Source: Pseudoalteromonas xiamenensis (GTDB lineage Bacteria; Pseudomonadota; Gammaproteobacteria; Enterobacterales; Alteromonadaceae). Taken from it: DNA of 64,000 nt. A model generated the notes under the pieces. It was given only the letters and a program-made list of their open reading frames with translations, ran no database searches and was not told the DNA's origin. Positions 11,840 through 21,708 of this stretch are shown piece after piece (position 1 is the first letter of the stretch; each line of letters opens with the position of its first letter). The stretch spans positions 2,560,001-2,624,000 of the forward strand of contig NZ_CP099917.1 of NCBI RefSeq assembly GCF_030994125.1. The letters are read 5' to 3'. The position numbers and the translations under genes are program-made.

Positions 11840-12916
11840 ATGCAAAACCGATTGTCAGAATTGACCCAGCGTCTGCGTCGCATCAGTTCAGAAGAAGTGG
11901 ATGTGTCTGGGGAGTATCCTAGTTTTTTGTCTGACATCATCCATGAAGGACAGCTATCCTTAGGTATCGATCGCATTTCCGTTTGGTTATTTGACGATAT
12001 TAATCACCCCGTTAAATTGATCAATGTCGCCAATACCGATTGGCCTGCAGGGCAAGTACCGAGTCATTTCCAGACTGAAGATGAAGAAGACCCGCTTGCC
12101 TTTTACCCGTCTTTAAAATACACCGATTTCCCAATCTATTTTTCAGCCATTTCCTCTGGTGTGAGTATCGCGGCGAATGATGCCGAGCAGGATGAAAGCA
12201 CTTTAGAGTTCAACGGGATTTACTTACAACCGAATGGCATAACCACCATGTTGGATACCGTCATTTTTAAGAACGGTATCCCACTTGGCGTTGTCTGCTG
12301 TGAAGGGCGGGGTGGTGTTCGTGAATGGAGTGAAACAGAAGTTGCCTATGCCGAGATGATTGCGGATTGTTGTAGCCGACGACTCTTGGTCAAAGAGCTC
12401 TGGCAACTGCAACAAAAGTTACGCTTACTTGCATTCCAAGATGCGTTAACCGGTTTAAAAAACCGGCGCTATCTAATGGATTTCACGCGCAGGGAAATTA
12501 GTCGTCATCTACGCAATGGGTCTACGTTGTCGGCGGTGATGGTCGATTTGGATCACTTTAAACGCATCAATGATAAATATGGTCATGATGTAGGTGATGT
12601 GGTGTTACGTCAGTTTTCAGAATGTTGCCTGCAAATTCTACGAACAGAAGATTGCCTGTGCCGATTAGGCGGGGAAGAATTCCTCGCTGTGCTTCCCGCA
12701 ACAAAATTAGACGATGCGGCAACGGTTGCTGAACGTTTGAGGGCGGCAGTTGAAGCCTTGGTTATCAAGCATGGAGCACTGCGCTTGAAGATAACGGCCA
12801 GTTTTGGTGTGTGTGAAGTTGAGCTACAGCAACCATTTAGCCAGTCATTGAAATTAGCGGATAATGCCGTTTACCAAGCAAAACGAGCTGGTCGTAACTG
12901 CGTTGTGGTTGTTTAA
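11840..12916 (+). CDS. diguanylate cyclase with GAF-like sensor
   Basis: Soluble 358-residue protein. An N-terminal GAF-like domain (about 20-185) is joined by a helix to a GGDEF domain (about 190-358). The active site is GGEEF (277-281), and an allosteric I-site RTED (268-271) stands exactly five residues before it, so both synthesis of c-di-GMP and product inhibition are expected. The substrate-binding DLDHFKRINDKYGHDVGD motif is intact. No membrane segment. It is followed after six bases by the DUF1275 gene and probably co-transcribed with it. Confidence 0.9.
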   Translation: MQNRLSELTQRLRRISSEEVDVSGEYPSFLSDIIHEGQLSLGIDRISVWLFDDINHPVKLINVANTDWPAGQVPSHFQTEDEEDPLAFYPSLKYTDFPIYFSAISSGVSIAANDAEQDESTLEFNGIYLQPNGITTMLDTVIFKNGIPLGVVCCEGRGGVREWSETEVAYAEMIADCCSRRLLVKELWQLQQKLRLLAFQDALTGLKNRRYLMDFTRREISRHLRNGSTLSAVMVDLDHFKRINDKYGHDVGDVVLRQFSECCLQILRTEDCLCRLGGEEFLAVLPATKLDDAATVAERLRAAVEALVIKHGALRLKITASFGVCEVELQQPFSQSLKLADNAVYQAKRAGRNCVVVV

Positions 12917-12922
12917 GTAACG

Positions 12923-13591
12923 ATGCACACATTACCTCGATGGATAGTGTCGGGCGCATTTGTATTGGCTCTCAATGCAGGAATGGTGAACTCGGTAGGC
13001 TTTTTAGGATTTACCCACCAAGCGGTTTCTCATGTCTCGGGTAATGCAACGCAACTCGGCATTGCATTAAATCCTTTTCACAGTGACCTAGCACTCGTAT
13101 GGAATTTAACGACGGTACTTATAGCCTTCTTAGTCGGGGCAGCCATATCGGGGACTTTGCTCAAAGGGACGCAAGCGAAACTCGGTCGCCATTACGATAC
13201 GTTGTTATTTGTTGAAGCCTTTTTTCTTTTAATTGCGGGTGGTTTACTGTATTTAGAGCTTGGCGGAGGGTATTTATTCGCTTCGGCGGCGTGTGGTTTA
13301 CAAAATGCGATGGTGACAAACTACAGCGGAGCGATTGTTCGAACCACTCACCTCACCGGAGTTCTGACGGACGTTGGGCTTATGATTGGGGCGCGATTTC
13401 GAGGCGAAGCCATCGATACTCGAAAAGCGCGATTATTCATAGCGTTAATCGTTGGGTTCATCGTTGGAGGCACGCTCGGTGCAGGTTTGTTCTCCCTTTT
13501 TAGCTACTGGGTGTTAGCGGGAGCGGGTGTACTGAGCGCGATTCTCGCGCTGACTTATCGGCTCTTTTTAGCCAAATCAGATTCGTTATAA
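12923..13591 (+). CDS. DUF1275 (YoaK-family) membrane protein
   Basis: A 222-residue inner-membrane protein with about six hydrophobic spans. The N-terminal LNAGMVNSVGFLGF and HVSGNATQLG motifs and the central AACGLQNAMVTNYSGAIVR block are typical of DUF1275, whose function is not established. It starts six bases after the diguanylate cyclase and ends at a bidirectional terminator, suggesting a two-gene operon. Nothing in the sequence ties it to c-di-GMP beyond location. Confidence 0.85.
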   Translation: MHTLPRWIVSGAFVLALNAGMVNSVGFLGFTHQAVSHVSGNATQLGIALNPFHSDLALVWNLTTVLIAFLVGAAISGTLLKGTQAKLGRHYDTLLFVEAFFLLIAGGLLYLELGGGYLFASAACGLQNAMVTNYSGAIVRTTHLTGVLTDVGLMIGARFRGEAIDTRKARLFIALIVGFIVGGTLGAGLFSLFSYWVLAGAGVLSAILALTYRLFLAKSDSL

Positions 13592-13623
13592 ATAAACGCT
13601 GCTCTTAACACAGCGTTTATTTA
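13589..13623. terminator. bidirectional terminator between DUF1275 gene and gorA
   Basis: AATAAACGCTG / CAGCGTTTATT stem with an eight-base loop. A/T tracts on both sides serve the two convergent genes. Confidence 0.85.
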
Positions 13624-13631
13624 TCAATTAG

Positions 13632-14990
13632 TTACCTCATAGTAACAAACTCTTCAGAACCGGTTGGATGGATAGCCACCACCGAATCGAAGTCTGCTTT
13701 GGTTGCACCCATTTTCATTGCGACTCCAAACCCTTGGATCATTTCATCAACAGCAAAACCGATGCCATGCAATCCGACGACTTGTTCATTTGGACCGGCG
13801 CACACTAATTTCATGCGTACAGGCTGGCGATGTTGGGTGACCGCAGTGTACATTGCTGCAAATGTTGAGGTATACACTTTAACTTGGTCTTCACCGTATT
13901 TTTCTTTTGCCTGTGGCTCTGTCAGGCCAATTGTACCAATGGGAGGATGACTAAATACGACTGTTGGAACGAGTTCATAATCCATCTTGGCATCGGGCAT
14001 TTCAGGGTTGAACAGGCGCTCAGCAAGCATACGGCCCGCTTTAACCGCAACGGGTGTTAATTCAATGCCGCCTTCCATGATGTCACCCAGCGCATAAATC
14101 CCTTTAACAGTGGTATTTTGGAATTCATCAACTTTGATGTATCCACGTTCAGTTGTTTCAATGTCAGTCGCGTGTAAATTGATGAGATCGGTGACGGGCT
14201 CACGGCCAATTGCCCATATCACTTGATCAACGTTATGCGATTGACCATTAGTTAAGTGCAGCGTCACAGAGCCATCCGCTTCTTTCGTGATCTTCTCTGG
14301 TGTGGAATGAGGGTGAATTTTGGCCCCTTCTTTGCCCATGATTTCAGTGAGCGTGTCGACAATAATAGGATCGAAATTTCGAAGTGGGGCATGCTGTCGA
14401 ACAAACAGATGGGTTTCAGTGCCTAGGCTGTGTAGCACGCCTGCAAGCTCAACGGCAATGTAGCCTGCACCGACTACTGCCACTCGACGAGGTTGCTCGT
14501 TGAGTTCGAAAAATCCATTTGAATCGATACCATACTCTGCGCCAGGAATCGCTGGAATGGATGGTCTGCCACCTACGGCAATACAAATATGATCCGCCGT
14601 ATAGCGCTCGCCATTTACTTCCACGGTGTGGTTATCGACAAAACGAGCAAAGCCATTAATCACCGTTACGCCATTTTTAGCTAAATAACCATTGTATCCT
14701 TGGTGAATTCGACCGATGTATGCTTCTCGACTTTCGACGAGTTTTGCCCAATCGAAGTTTTTGAGTTCAACATCAAAACCATAATCTGGTGCATAAAGTT
14801 TAATGGCTTCTGCGACTTGTGCGCCGTGCCACATTACTTTTTTTGGTACACAGCCCACATTTACACAAGTTCCACCCATGTGTTTGGCTTCGATCAGCGC
14901 AACTTTTGCGCCTCTCATTGCTGCTCGGTTGGCTGATGCGATACCGCCACTACCACCACCAATGGCGATATAATCAAAATGTTGAGTCAT
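13632..14990 (-). CDS. gorA: glutathione-disulfide reductase
   Basis: NADPH- and FAD-dependent cytoplasmic enzyme that regenerates reduced glutathione. 452 residues, usual length. The FAD-binding [17 protein letters not shown] is at the N-terminus; the redox-active disulfide is C42/C47 in [16 protein letters not shown]; the NADPH Rossmann motif is [19 protein letters not shown]; and the C-terminal [10 protein letters not shown] supplies the catalytic His and Glu. A good ribosome site TAGGAGT lies five bases upstream of ATG 14990. An 8-base inverted repeat TGTCTCAA/TTGAGACA (15023-15055) sits in its upstream region and might be an operator. Confidence 0.95.
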   Translation of the reverse strand: MTQHFDYIAIGGGSGGIASANRAAMRGAKVALIEAKHMGGTCVNVGCVPKKVMWHGAQVAEAIKLYAPDYGFDVELKNFDWAKLVESREAYIGRIHQGYNGYLAKNGVTVINGFARFVDNHTVEVNGERYTADHICIAVGGRPSIPAIPGAEYGIDSNGFFELNEQPRRVAVVGAGYIAVELAGVLHSLGTETHLFVRQHAPLRNFDPIIVDTLTEIMGKEGAKIHPHSTPEKITKEADGSVTLHLTNGQSHNVDQVIWAIGREPVTDLINLHATDIETTERGYIKVDEFQNTTVKGIYALGDIMEGGIELTPVAVKAGRMLAERLFNPEMPDAKMDYELVPTVVFSHPPIGTIGLTEPQAKEKYGEDQVKVYTSTFAAMYTAVTQHRQPVRMKLVCAGPNEQVVGLHGIGFAVDEMIQGFGVAMKMGATKADFDSVVAIHPTGSEEFVTMR

Positions 14991-15107
14991 GTTTACTCCT
15001 AAATAAATGGATGCATAAATGCTGTCTCAATGCGGTTTTTATCTCATTTGAGACAATCCTTGGCGAGTGAACAATGACCCGCTACCATTTTAAAAAATTT
15101 CCGATTA

Positions 15108-15136
15108 CCTTGTAATTGTGGCATTTGCCCCAATTT
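15108..15136 (+). promoter_or_regulatory. sigma-32-like heat-shock promoter of prlC
   Basis: CCTTGTAA (15108-15115) and CCCCAATTT (15128-15136) match the sigma-32 pattern CTTGAA, 13-17 bases, CCCCATNT, with 13 bases from the end of CTTGTA to CCCC. It lies 36 bases before the prlC start. The orthologous opdA operon of Salmonella is known to be heat-shock regulated. Confidence 0.55.
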
Positions 15137-15172
15137 CAACCTTTATAAGTAAAAGCCTATAAGCGAGTTGAT

Positions 15173-17221
15173 ATGAGTAATCCACTAATTGGACTTTCGG
15201 GTCTACCGCCATTTTCAAAAATTGAGCCTGCGCACGTCGTGCCAGCGCTTGAATCTGCGATTGCCCACTGTCGCGAAACGATTGATAACGTATTAAAACA
15301 AGAACACTTTACGTGGGAAAATTTCGTTTTACCACTGGAAGAAGCGGACGACAAACTATCACGCATGTGGTCACCAGTAAGCCACTTAAACTCGACGATG
15401 AACAATGATGCGCTTCGAGAAGCATACGAAGCGTGTTTGCCTATTATCTCTGAATACTACACGTTCAAAGGTCAACATCAGGCACTTTACAAAGCATTTA
15501 AAGCGATTAAAGACAGTGACGCATTTGCTCAACTGGATATTGCTCGACAAACAACCATCGATAACGAACTGCGTGATTTTGCGTTGTCGGGTATTGCTCT
15601 ATCTGCTGAAAAACAAAAGCGATATGGGGAAATAGCAGTTAGATTGTCTGATTTGGCCATGAAGTTTTCCAATAATGTACTTGATGCGACGCAAGCATGG
15701 CAATTACATGTAACGGATGAAGCCGATCTTGCTGGTTTGCCTGAATCGGCATTAGCTTTAGCGGCTCATACCGCCGAGAGTAAAGAATTAGAAGGTTGGG
15801 TATTTACGCTTGATATTCCGTCCTATTTGCCTTTGATGACGTATGCGGATAATCGAAAATTACGTGAACAGGCCTATCGCGCATTCGTGACACGTGCATC
15901 CGATCAAGGGCCTAATGCGGGTGAATTTGATAATTCAGACATCATGAAAGAAGAGCTTGCGCTGCGACATGAATTAGCTCAATTGCTGGGTTTTGAAAGC
16001 TATGCGGATAAATCATTAGCAACCAAAATGGCAGAATCACCGGCACAAGTATTTGCATTTTTAAATGACTTAGCCGACAAATCGCGCGGCCAAGCTCAAC
16101 TTGAAGTTGATGAACTTCGAGCATTTGCGAAAGCACAATATGGCGTTGAGTCACTTGAAGCTTGGGACTATGGCTATTTTGGTGAAAAGTTAAAGCAGGC
16201 TAAATACGCCATTTCAGATGAAGTACTACGCCCTTATTTCCCAGCCGACAAAGTGCTTAATGGTTTGTTCGAAACAGTAAATCGTTTATTTGGGATTCGT
16301 GTTGTCGAAGAGTCAGGTCTAGATGTCTATCACTCAGATGTACGCTTTTTCTCTATCTATGACAGTCAAGACGTCCTACGCGGTCAATTTTATTTAGATT
16401 TATTTGCTCGTGAGAAAAAGCGTGGCGGTGCATGGATGGATGATTGCATTGGTCGTCGTCATCTTTCTGATGGACGTTTACAAACGCCAGTGGCGTATCT
16501 TGTGTGTAATTTTAATAAAGCGGTTGGCGGTAAGCCGGCCCTGTTTACGCATAATGAAGTGACAACATTATTCCACGAATTTGGCCACGGTTTACATCAT
16601 ATGCTAACGCAAGTTGATGCTGGCTCGGTCGCTGGAATCAATGGGGTTGCATGGGATGCGGTAGAATTACCAAGTCAATTTTTAGAAAATTGGTGTTATG
16701 ACGAAGAAGCGTTAAGTTTGATCTCTGGGCATTATGAAACGGGCGAACCGTTGCCTAAAGAGCTACTGGATAAACTATTAGCCGCGAAGAATTATCAATC
16801 GGCTATGATGATGTTGCGCCAGATTGAATTTGCGCTCTTTGATTTCCATATTCACGCGGACTATACGCCTTCTGAAAGCTGTAATATCCAAACCATTTTA
16901 AACTCGGTGCGCGAGAAAACCGCAGTCGTAAAAGCGCCTGAGTTTAATCGTTTCCAACACAGTTTTAGCCATATTTTTGCTGGTGGCTATAGTGCGGGGT
17001 ATTATTCATACAAATGGGCTGAAGTACTCTCTGCTGATGCGTTTTCGCGTTTTGAGGAAGAAGGTGTCTTTAACGCGAACACGGGTCGCGATTTTATGCA
17101 GCACATTCTCGAAAAAGGTGGATCTGAATCTCCGATGGTCTTGTTTGAACGTTTCCGTGGCCGAGCGCCAACCGTCGATGCGCTATTGCGTCACAGTGGA
17201 ATTGAAACGCAAGCAGCATGA
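15173..17221 (+). CDS. prlC: oligopeptidase A (M3 metallopeptidase)
   Basis: Cytoplasmic zinc oligopeptidase that clears peptides, including cleaved signal peptides. 682 residues, the usual length. The zinc site is HEFGH (468-472) in TTLFHEFGHGLHHM. The downstream third ligand region reads LPSQFLENWCYDEEALS. The C-terminal motif FAGGYSAGYYSYKWAEVLSA is characteristic of the M3A family and shapes the substrate cleft. ATG 15173 has only a weak Shine-Dalgarno (AGCGAG). It has its own promoter and terminator. In enterobacteria prlC is followed directly by rsmJ; here a response regulator gene lies between them. Confidence 0.95.
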   Translation: MSNPLIGLSGLPPFSKIEPAHVVPALESAIAHCRETIDNVLKQEHFTWENFVLPLEEADDKLSRMWSPVSHLNSTMNNDALREAYEACLPIISEYYTFKGQHQALYKAFKAIKDSDAFAQLDIARQTTIDNELRDFALSGIALSAEKQKRYGEIAVRLSDLAMKFSNNVLDATQAWQLHVTDEADLAGLPESALALAAHTAESKELEGWVFTLDIPSYLPLMTYADNRKLREQAYRAFVTRASDQGPNAGEFDNSDIMKEELALRHELAQLLGFESYADKSLATKMAESPAQVFAFLNDLADKSRGQAQLEVDELRAFAKAQYGVESLEAWDYGYFGEKLKQAKYAISDEVLRPYFPADKVLNGLFETVNRLFGIRVVEESGLDVYHSDVRFFSIYDSQDVLRGQFYLDLFAREKKRGGAWMDDCIGRRHLSDGRLQTPVAYLVCNFNKAVGGKPALFTHNEVTTLFHEFGHGLHHMLTQVDAGSVAGINGVAWDAVELPSQFLENWCYDEEALSLISGHYETGEPLPKELLDKLLAAKNYQSAMMMLRQIEFALFDFHIHADYTPSESCNIQTILNSVREKTAVVKAPEFNRFQHSFSHIFAGGYSAGYYSYKWAEVLSADAFSRFEEEGVFNANTGRDFMQHILEKGGSESPMVLFERFRGRAPTVDALLRHSGIETQAA

Positions 17222-17252
17222 TTTAGCGCAATTTATGAGTTAAGTTGATTAT

Positions 17253-17277
17253 AAAAGCACCACTTGTGGTGCTTTTT
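17253..17277 (+). terminator. terminator after prlC
   Basis: AAAAGCACCA CTTG TGGTGCTTTT hairpin with a final T, 30 bases after the prlC stop. Confidence 0.9.
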
Positions 17278-17340
17278 CGTTAGCAAAAATTTCTACACTG
17301 ACTATGCTTTCTAAAGTAATGAATAAATAGGGAAAGCTGT

Positions 17341-18501
17341 ATGTCCAAACTGGTCCTGGCTATCGACGATGATCGTTTAGTGCACCACATAATAGATGAA
17401 TCGCTTTCGCAATTTTGCACGTTGATCCATGCGAAAAATGGCGATGAAGGGATCCGCCAAGCTTTAAAGTATCATCCTGATATTATTCTACTTGACGTCG
17501 AAATGCCTGGCATGTCGGGCTACGAAGTGTGTGAAAAACTCAAAAAATGTAAACAGACTGCGGATATTCCCGTCATGTTCTTGTCGTCGCGAAAAGAGCT
17601 AGATGAAAGAATGCGGGGTTACAACAGTGGTGCGTCAGATTACATTGTAAAACCGTTTGAAGCGGATGAACTCAAGGCACGTATTAAAGTGTTGTACAAC
17701 TACATGCAGCACTCCAAACGCTTGAGCCAAGACATTAAGCGTGCACAAATGACCGCGGAAATTGCGATGACAGACTCGGGCGACATGGGTCGGATCATGC
17801 GCTATGTGGGTCAATCTTACCATGCCCATGATCTGCGCACACTGGGAGATTACTTTTTTGAGTTTTTCTTACCGTTAAAACTCGATGTTGCGGTTGCGTT
17901 TTGGTATCACAGCAGTGCGGTGTTTTTGGCAGGTGAAGGCGCAATTCAACCTATTGAGCAAGAGTTACTTGAACAAAATAGGGAAGGCAGCCGATTTGTC
18001 GATTTTGGCCGTCGAACCATCATCAATTATCCAAAAGTTTCTTTACTCATTAAAAACATGCCTGTAGATGATGAAGCGATGTATGGCCGCTATAAGGATT
18101 TATTACCGCATATTCTTGAAGCGACCAACGCCAAAATCAAGGATATGGAAGTCAGTGAGGAAGCTCTGAGTAAAGTGGAGCAAATCGGCATTGTGTTTGA
18201 AGAACTTTCCGATCAATTGATTGGCATTAGTGACCACCAAACCAATAAGCTAGTCGCATTTGAGGCGGAAATTGCCAAGGCGAGGGAATTTGTGGAGCAA
18301 CCACTTACCAAAGAGCAAATTGATGAATTTGAAAAGCTGTTCCAACACTTCTCATTTTTAAATGACGAATTGTCGATTATTAAATATAAACTCACTGAAA
18401 TCACAGAAGCTCGTCACGAATTGATCGAAAGTTTAAACCGCATTGCAAAACCTTGGGGCGAGGAGGACGTTCCGGCCCAAACGGACATCGAGTTATTTTA
18501 A
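17341..18501 (+). CDS. response regulator with uncharacterised C-terminal region
   Basis: The N-terminal receiver domain (about 1-120) has the acidic pair D9/D10 in LAIDDDR, the phosphoacceptor D52 in IILLDVEMPGMSGYE and the lysine in YIVKPFEADEL. The remaining 260 residues hold no DNA-binding, GGDEF or HD-GYP motif that I recognise. They contain a region around 150-250 that may be globular and a long, charged, probably coiled-coil helix bundle near 255-370. Output is therefore unknown and may be protein-protein contact. No histidine kinase is adjacent. The gene has its own upstream region after the prlC terminator, ends 57 bases before rsmJ and may be co-transcribed with it. Confidence 0.8.
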   Translation: MSKLVLAIDDDRLVHHIIDESLSQFCTLIHAKNGDEGIRQALKYHPDIILLDVEMPGMSGYEVCEKLKKCKQTADIPVMFLSSRKELDERMRGYNSGASDYIVKPFEADELKARIKVLYNYMQHSKRLSQDIKRAQMTAEIAMTDSGDMGRIMRYVGQSYHAHDLRTLGDYFFEFFLPLKLDVAVAFWYHSSAVFLAGEGAIQPIEQELLEQNREGSRFVDFGRRTIINYPKVSLLIKNMPVDDEAMYGRYKDLLPHILEATNAKIKDMEVSEEALSKVEQIGIVFEELSDQLIGISDHQTNKLVAFEAEIAKAREFVEQPLTKEQIDEFEKLFQHFSFLNDELSIIKYKLTEITEARHELIESLNRIAKPWGEEDVPAQTDIELF

Positions 18502-18558
18502 TTTGGTAATAGCCAAGGCGTCGGTATAATCACGCTAAGCGAGATATAGGAGAGCGCC

Positions 18559-19314
18559 TTGGTTATCCACACCCCTTTTTCAGAAAATAGACCCTACTTA
18601 GATGAACTTGAATCGGCATTCGAATTGCAAGCTTGGTCTGATAGTCATGAAAGATATCGACTTGTTTATGATGAAAAAGGGTTACAACTATTTAAAAGTG
18701 ATGAACCCAAGCTTGGTGCTGTCTACGTTGATTTTGTCACAGGAGCCGCCGCTCATCGGCGTAAATACGGTGGAGGAAAGGGGCAGGCTATTGCGAAAGC
18801 GGTTGGTTTAAATAAAGGTGCAACACCAAAAGTATTAGATGCAACCGCAGGACTAGGTCGCGATGCATTTGTATTGGCAGCGCTTGGTTGTGAAGTGATG
18901 CTCCATGAGCGTCATCCGGTTGTTGCTGCGTTACTGTTCGACGGATTGCAGCGCGCTTACTCGGATGCGGAAATTGGTCAATGGATGCAAACACACATGA
19001 AAATGGCATTTGGTACGAGTCATCAGTTATTAATAGAGAGCGCTTTTCAACCTGATGTCGTTTATCTTGATCCGATGTTCCCTCATAGAGAAAAATCAGC
19101 GTTAGTGAAAAAAGAGATGCGCGTATTTCAAACGCTCGTTGGCGGAGATGATGATGCCGATGCGTTACTGCCTTTTGCAATGTCACTTGCATCAAAACGT
19201 GTTGTGGTAAAACGCCCAGATTATGCCCCCTTCCTGAATGAGCAAAAGCCCAGTATGCAGATTGAGACGAAGAAAAATCGATTTGACGTTTATGTTAAAG
19301 CCGCAATGCGTTAA
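18559..19314 (+). CDS. rsmJ: 16S rRNA (guanine1516-N2)-methyltransferase RsmJ
   Basis: SAM-dependent methyltransferase for m2G1516 of 16S rRNA. 251 residues, as in the family. The SAM motif is [20 protein letters not shown], followed by [14 protein letters not shown]; the catalytic segment is [21 protein letters not shown] take the TTG at 18559 because a strong AGGAGA lies six bases before it and the reading frame matches the family N-terminus. Orthologues follow prlC directly in E. coli. Confidence 0.93.
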   Translation: MVIHTPFSENRPYLDELESAFELQAWSDSHERYRLVYDEKGLQLFKSDEPKLGAVYVDFVTGAAAHRRKYGGGKGQAIAKAVGLNKGATPKVLDATAGLGRDAFVLAALGCEVMLHERHPVVAALLFDGLQRAYSDAEIGQWMQTHMKMAFGTSHQLLIESAFQPDVVYLDPMFPHREKSALVKKEMRVFQTLVGGDDDADALLPFAMSLASKRVVVKRPDYAPFLNEQKPSMQIETKKNRFDVYVKAAMR

Positions 19315-19644
19315 TTCGTCAGTGTGGTGTACTCATACTTTTTATTCATACGTTTGTAGTGGGGCAGAGTAAATCTAATAAGGAAAACGTACGATTTACT
19401 GTTTTGCCGCTTAACGTTAGATCTTTTTTAATTCCTTGATTTTATTGTCTTTACTCTTTCATTTCGATTCTGTTTTTGCTTTTTTTAAGTCCCTTTGATG
19501 CAAGCTGTGTGTGATTGCCTATACTGTTCAGGTTGAAGGGACTAAGAAAAAAGTCTGCTTTTACGTCTAGACGTACAAATACATTAAACTGTCATAAAAG
19601 TTTAATAGTCTACCACCTGCAAATGACCAAGGGGGTTTTGACGT
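19315..19644. other. upstream region of the chemoreceptor gene
   Basis: 330 bases without a gene. The best promoter-like match is TTGATG (19495-19500), a 19-base spacer and TATACT (19520-19525), which is longer than ideal. No clear sigma-28 box is seen. The middle part (19421-19490) is very T-rich on this strand. Confidence 0.35.
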
Positions 19645-21567
19645 ATGCGAGTGTCTTCTTTTACTAGATTACTGGCAATATTACTCACAGCAGCAAGTAT
19701 CATGCTAGCAGCTACGTTGTTCTGGGCGAGCCAAGTACTCAGTACACTCGACAAACAAAATACCACTTATTCTGCATTGAAGAATAAAGTATTAGTTGAT
19801 TTGTCGGGTACGATTGAAGATTATTTAAGTGCTGGAGACAGCCAGTATTTGTCTAAAGCCTCTGAAATTATTCAACAAATTCAAAAAGAATCACTGCCAA
19901 ATTTACCTAGCGATTTATCAAGCAAATTGGGTACCCAATTGACAGCGCTTGGCGCCGATATTCAAGGTAAATATCGAGCAATTGGGAAGCTCTCGGGCAA
20001 TGAACTTGCGTTGCTTGATAATGCGCTCAGACAGATGACGGGCTCAGCATCATCAATGGTCAATTACGCATTAGAAGCAAAAGACCATCCGCTTGCGCCA
20101 ACATACCTAAAGGCGAGCAAAGACTACTTTATCGAAGTAACAAACCTATCAATTTACACGTATACCCAAGTGATGAACGCCAGTGAAACGGCGAAACAAA
20201 ATTTACATCATAGCGTTGAAGAGTTGTTGTCAATCGCGGCCAAAATAGAGCAATTAGATAATTTGGGTGTGATGGAAGCACTGGATGAAGATGAAGCTTT
20301 CTTTGGTGCAGAAGCTGAAGATAAAGCGCTGAATATTAAATCGGAGTTGGTGAGTTGGCCTAAGCGATTTGAACGAGATTTAGCTAACACGCTTGAGCAA
20401 ACGGAGCAGCGCCGTATTGGTATTGAATCATTAAGAGCCGATATAAAACGAATTTCCAATACCATCCTCAGCGCCGAGCAGGCATTAAAACAAGAACAAA
20501 ATGATTTAAAACTAAACGTACTTTGGTTCTTTAGCACGGCGATTGGGTTGTTAGTTATGTTGGCTGCAGGCGTTTATTTTGTACAACGTAATCAGGTGCT
20601 TAATCCGCTTCGCCAATTAAGGAGCGGTTTTGCTTATCTGCTTGAAAGTAATGAATTGAAGCGTATTGAAAACCTCAATGCAAAAACAGAAGTTGGTGAA
20701 ATTGCTAATTATTTCAATCGCTTACTAGAGCGCCAGCAAGCAGAAAATGAAGCTCGACAAGAAATGCTGTCGGTAGTGAATGATTTCATGCAAGAGATGA
20801 GCGTTAATTTGACCGACATCAGCAAGCAATCTGAGCATACGTCAAGACAAGTTGAGCAAACCCAAGGTATGTTGGAAGACATCAAAGAACTGGGCGGACA
20901 AGTCGATGACATCAATAATGAAGTGTTTGAAAATGCACGCTCAACGTTGCAAACGATGAGTCAAAGTGTTGGATTTGCTGAAGACATGCTAAAAGCGAGC
21001 TCGAACACGCAAGGTCGAGTCGAATCAGGCCTTAGCAGTTTGAATGAGTTGCTGGTGGGCGTTTCTGATGTTGGCAAAGTCATTGAAATGATCCGAACCA
21101 TTGCAGAGCAAACAAACTTACTTGCATTGAATGCTGCAATCGAATCGGCGAGGGCGGGTGAGCATGGGCGCGGTTTTGCGGTCGTTGCAGACGAAGTGAG
21201 AAAATTGGCGCAACAAACGCAGAATTCACTGGCGGATATTAACCAACAATTGCAAATCCTCAGTGAGAACTCTAGTAAAGTCTCGAATGAAATCTCAGCT
21301 TTGGCGTCAGACGCCGAAATGCAAACCGCTCATGCAAAAGAGCTTAGGTCGAATTCCTCTGCGGTCGCGGAGCGAGCACAACAGGCGAATAGAGTAGCCG
21401 ATAGTGCTAAAGGTTTGGCGGATCAACAAAATAGCTTACTCAGTTCATTCAGCGAATCGATGCTTAACATGAAACGTCAGGTTGATAGCTCGAATGCCCA
21501 AGTGACGGATATCCAAGCACGACTTCACCAACAGATGGAAAAAATACGAGTCAGTTTGGGGCTGTAA
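19645..21567 (+). CDS. methyl-accepting chemotaxis protein
   Basis: 640-residue chemoreceptor. TM1 is at about 8-30, a periplasmic helical ligand domain of about 255 residues (four-helix-bundle type by its heptad pattern) follows, then TM2 near 291-311, a HAMP domain (about 312-365) and a cytoplasmic signalling coiled coil. The hairpin tip reads [20 protein letters not shown] (490-509), with [15 protein letters not shown] after it; this contacts CheA and CheW. No C-terminal NWETF-type CheR tether is present. The ligand cannot be predicted. It stands alone with a terminator downstream. Confidence 0.93.
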   Translation: MRVSSFTRLLAILLTAASIMLAATLFWASQVLSTLDKQNTTYSALKNKVLVDLSGTIEDYLSAGDSQYLSKASEIIQQIQKESLPNLPSDLSSKLGTQLTALGADIQGKYRAIGKLSGNELALLDNALRQMTGSASSMVNYALEAKDHPLAPTYLKASKDYFIEVTNLSIYTYTQVMNASETAKQNLHHSVEELLSIAAKIEQLDNLGVMEALDEDEAFFGAEAEDKALNIKSELVSWPKRFERDLANTLEQTEQRRIGIESLRADIKRISNTILSAEQALKQEQNDLKLNVLWFFSTAIGLLVMLAAGVYFVQRNQVLNPLRQLRSGFAYLLESNELKRIENLNAKTEVGEIANYFNRLLERQQAENEARQEMLSVVNDFMQEMSVNLTDISKQSEHTSRQVEQTQGMLEDIKELGGQVDDINNEVFENARSTLQTMSQSVGFAEDMLKASSNTQGRVESGLSSLNELLVGVSDVGKVIEMIRTIAEQTNLLALNAAIESARAGEHGRGFAVVADEVRKLAQQTQNSLADINQQLQILSENSSKVSNEISALASDAEMQTAHAKELRSNSSAVAERAQQANRVADSAKGLADQQNSLLSSFSESMLNMKRQVDSSNAQVTDIQARLHQQMEKIRVSLGL

Positions 21568-21587
21568 AGTTCGGCGAGCATAAAGAA

Positions 21588-21613
21588 AAAAGGTCAGCAC
21601 ATGCTGACCTTTG
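21588..21613. terminator. bidirectional terminator after the chemoreceptor gene
   Basis: AAAGGTCAGCA CA TGCTGACCTTT near-perfect palindrome, with an A6 run on the left and TTTGTTT on the right, so it can work for the chemoreceptor and for the protease on the other strand. Confidence 0.85.
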
Positions 21614-21708
21614 TTTCACTGGGGGTGTAGTGTTCATCTACGTTAATTAACATTCTGTTTGTGAATGCTGGGCAGTTCTCAACAGTAATTAAGTAGATTG
21701 AACATCAC

